Assembly (NCBI GenBank): GCA_963204825.1
Contig: CAUJHN010000158.1
Span: 1 to 44,703, forward strand
DNA: 44,703 nucleotides
Reading direction: 5' to 3'
From: Pseudomonadota bacterium
Lineage (GTDB): Bacteria > Pseudomonadota > Alphaproteobacteria > Micavibrionales > Micavibrionaceae
Under the pieces are notes generated by a model that ran no database searches, was not told the DNA's origin, and saw only the letters and a program-made list of their open reading frames with translations. The position numbers and the translations under genes were made by a program. Each line of letters opens with the position of its first letter. Position 1 is the first letter of the stretch. Below, piece after piece: positions 43,543 through 44,703 of this stretch.

Positions 43543-43749
43543 TTACAGTTGATAACTCTCCAAAACCATTGGAGCTGGATTTCCGGGAGCATCCTTTAGC
43601 TTCACAGGATCAAATCCGCACTTTCCAACAGGAACACAGGCAGGGAAGCATTTATCGGCCATTGGCACAATCGCATCTCTATAGTCCTCCGCAAAGGAAA
43701 CTGTAGTGGTTAGTGGGGCATTAAGCGCATTAGGATTAATAATAGACAT
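43543..43749 (-). CDS. Candidate RiPP precursor peptide, 68 residues
   Basis: The frame starts with ATG at 43749 behind AAGGAATAGCTAT, so it is a real, well-translated gene. The first ~30 residues look like a leader (SIINPNALNAPLTTTVSFAEDYRD). A cysteine-containing stretch follows, ADKCFPACVPVGKCGFDP, with Cys34, Cys38 and Cys44, then a short proline-rich tail ending ESYQL. No known family is recognised. It is divergent from a radical SAM gene with a PqqD-like N-terminus, which is the usual arrangement of precursor and maturase. The assignment as a precursor is inference; a small regulatory or metal-binding protein is the alternative. Confidence 0.6.
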   Translation of the reverse strand: MSIINPNALNAPLTTTVSFAEDYRDAIVPMADKCFPACVPVGKCGFDPVKLKDAPGNPAPMVLESYQL

Positions 43750-43785
43750 ATAGCTATTCCTTTCTATTGGTTGAAGTTTTAGTCA

Positions 43786-43817
43786 ATTAAAATTATAGTT
43801 GATATTATAATTTTAAT
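43786..43817. promoter_or_regulatory. Inverted repeat between the divergent peptide and radical SAM genes
   Basis: ATTAAAATTATA (43786-43797) and TATAATTTTAAT (43806-43817) are perfect complements with an 8-base spacer, in an intergenic region that is almost all A and T. It could be an operator controlling both genes, or it may simply overlap two back-to-back -10 boxes. Confidence 0.5.
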
Positions 43818-43867
43818 ATTTTATAGATATACACTATATAATTTATTATACAAATAGGATTTAATAT

Positions 43868-44703
43868 ATGACTCTCTCTCACAGAATGGTCTATGACCCC
43901 AATAGAAGGAAACTGCACGTTTACGGACTCCGGCAAGGGCAAACGACAGGCGCGTTAAATGAGAGCGCCGCACGCATTCTCATGAATTTGGAACAGCTTC
44001 ATGAGAATGGTGGCGACTTAAGAGCTTACTACGAGGCTAACAAATCTTTTCTCGATGAATGTTTCATAAAAGGATGGATCGACGATAACTTGAATGTACG
44101 GGGGCGCATTGGAATAGCCGCCGGAAAACATCATTTGAAATCTGTTCAATTCGAACTTCTCTTAAAATGCAATCTTTCCTGCAGCTACTGTTATTGCAGC
44201 GCCGGAAATGACCGAAAAGAAATTCTACAAAAGGAACAAATACTAAGCGCTCTCGATGATTGCGAAAGGCTGGGCGTATTGAGAGTTGACTTTACAGGCG
44301 GAGAATTTTTCCTTCATCCTGACTGGAAAGAACTTCTTATACATGCGCGAAAACTTGGCCTTGCCATTTCCATTCACACGAACGGCATGGCTTTGACGGA
44401 AAGAAACGTAGCCTTTCTTGACGAAATCGGCCTTGTCGAAATTATGGTTTCTGCTGATGGTCATACTGCGGAAACCCATAATGGAACCAGAGGGCATGGG
44501 AAAGCCTTTCAATTAATGGAAGAAGGGCTAGCAAGGCTCAAGGCCCACAACATTATGCCCAAAGTTAATATTATGGTGCACAATGGCACAAGTGATACGA
44601 TTGTCTATACCGTAGTATATTTTTACAGACAAGGGCTTCGTGTAAATTACGACTGGATCTCACCCTTCGGATCGGCACAGTCGAGCGAACTGGGTCTTAC
44701 CCC
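43868..44703 (+). CDS. Radical SAM peptide maturase, partial at right edge
   Basis: 278 residues are visible. The ATG at 43868 follows AGGATTTAATAT. Residues ~1-80 look like a PqqD-type peptide-recognition domain (RKLHVYGLRQ, NESAARILMNLEQL). The radical SAM core follows with the iron-sulphur motif CNLSCSYCYC (Cys101, Cys105, Cys108), FTGGE (~142-146) that contacts SAM, and an IHTNGMALT strand. A further cysteine, Cys110, is next to the cluster motif. Radical SAM enzymes of this layout make carbon-sulphur, carbon-carbon or carbon-oxygen links in peptides. The C-terminal part, which would show any SPASM or auxiliary clusters, is missing. Confidence 0.85.
   Translation, partial: MTLSHRMVYDPNRRKLHVYGLRQGQTTGALNESAARILMNLEQLHENGGDLRAYYEANKSFLDECFIKGWIDDNLNVRGRIGIAAGKHHLKSVQFELLLKCNLSCSYCYCSAGNDRKEILQKEQILSALDDCERLGVLRVDFTGGEFFLHPDWKELLIHARKLGLAISIHTNGMALTERNVAFLDEIGLVEIMVSADGHTAETHNGTRGHGKAFQLMEEGLARLKAHNIMPKVNIMVHNGTSDTIVYTVVYFYRQGLRVNYDWISPFGSAQSSELGLT

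Overview
The window reads as chromosomal DNA of an alphaproteobacterium. The clearest marker is a GcrA-type cell-cycle regulator (25410-25898, minus). Supporting this are the order rpoZ - relA/spoT homologue - acpS - lepB - rnc - era, a TorF-type porin, a double cold-shock-domain protein and a DUF1223 protein. Genus and species cannot be decided from the sequence alone.

Left region (1-7.5 kb, minus strand, visibly more AT-rich than the core): a six-gene operon ending in a very large, probably secreted lipase-RTX protein that runs off the left edge. Upstream of it lie three paralogous single-pass membrane or periplasmic proteins alternating with two short stubs that repeat only the first ~100 residues of the lipase. 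The order in transcription is A1-B1(stub)-A2-B2(stub)-A3-B3(full lipase-RTX). It looks like an effector with an expanding set of immunity-like genes made by tandem duplication, and it starts just beyond the 3' end of a tRNA-Tyr gene.

Core region (7.7-43.5 kb): rlmB, polA, a DUF1223 protein, gpt with an alpha/beta-hydrolase-like gene, rpmI-rplT, a HAD phosphatase, and pheS and pheT separated by three unrelated genes (one a predicted secreted zinc peptidase). Then come fadD, a double cold-shock protein, gcrA, the rpoZ/rsh/acpS/lepB/rnc/era cluster, an NYN-domain protein, a chemoreceptor, a small exported protein, a TorF-like porin and leuA. leuA has a leucine-rich leader peptide upstream, behind a strong promoter that appears to make it leaderless. 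After that come a P-loop protein, a Trm112-like protein, a LON-domain protein, a thioredoxin-TPR protein, a ProX-like editing protein, two small unknown genes, tRNA-Gly and a TPR-methyltransferase. Four different palindromic repeats sit in intergenic spaces between 22.7 and 39.6 kb.

Right edge (43.5-44.7 kb, AT-rich): a small Cys-containing peptide gene with a strong terminator faces away from a radical SAM gene cut by the window end. The shared AT-rich promoter region holds a 12-bp inverted repeat. This looks like the start of a ribosomally synthesised, modified peptide (RiPP) cluster.

The best candidates for undescribed biology are the lipase/immunity-like array, the radical SAM peptide locus, and the leuA leader peptide with a palindromic element between it and leuA.
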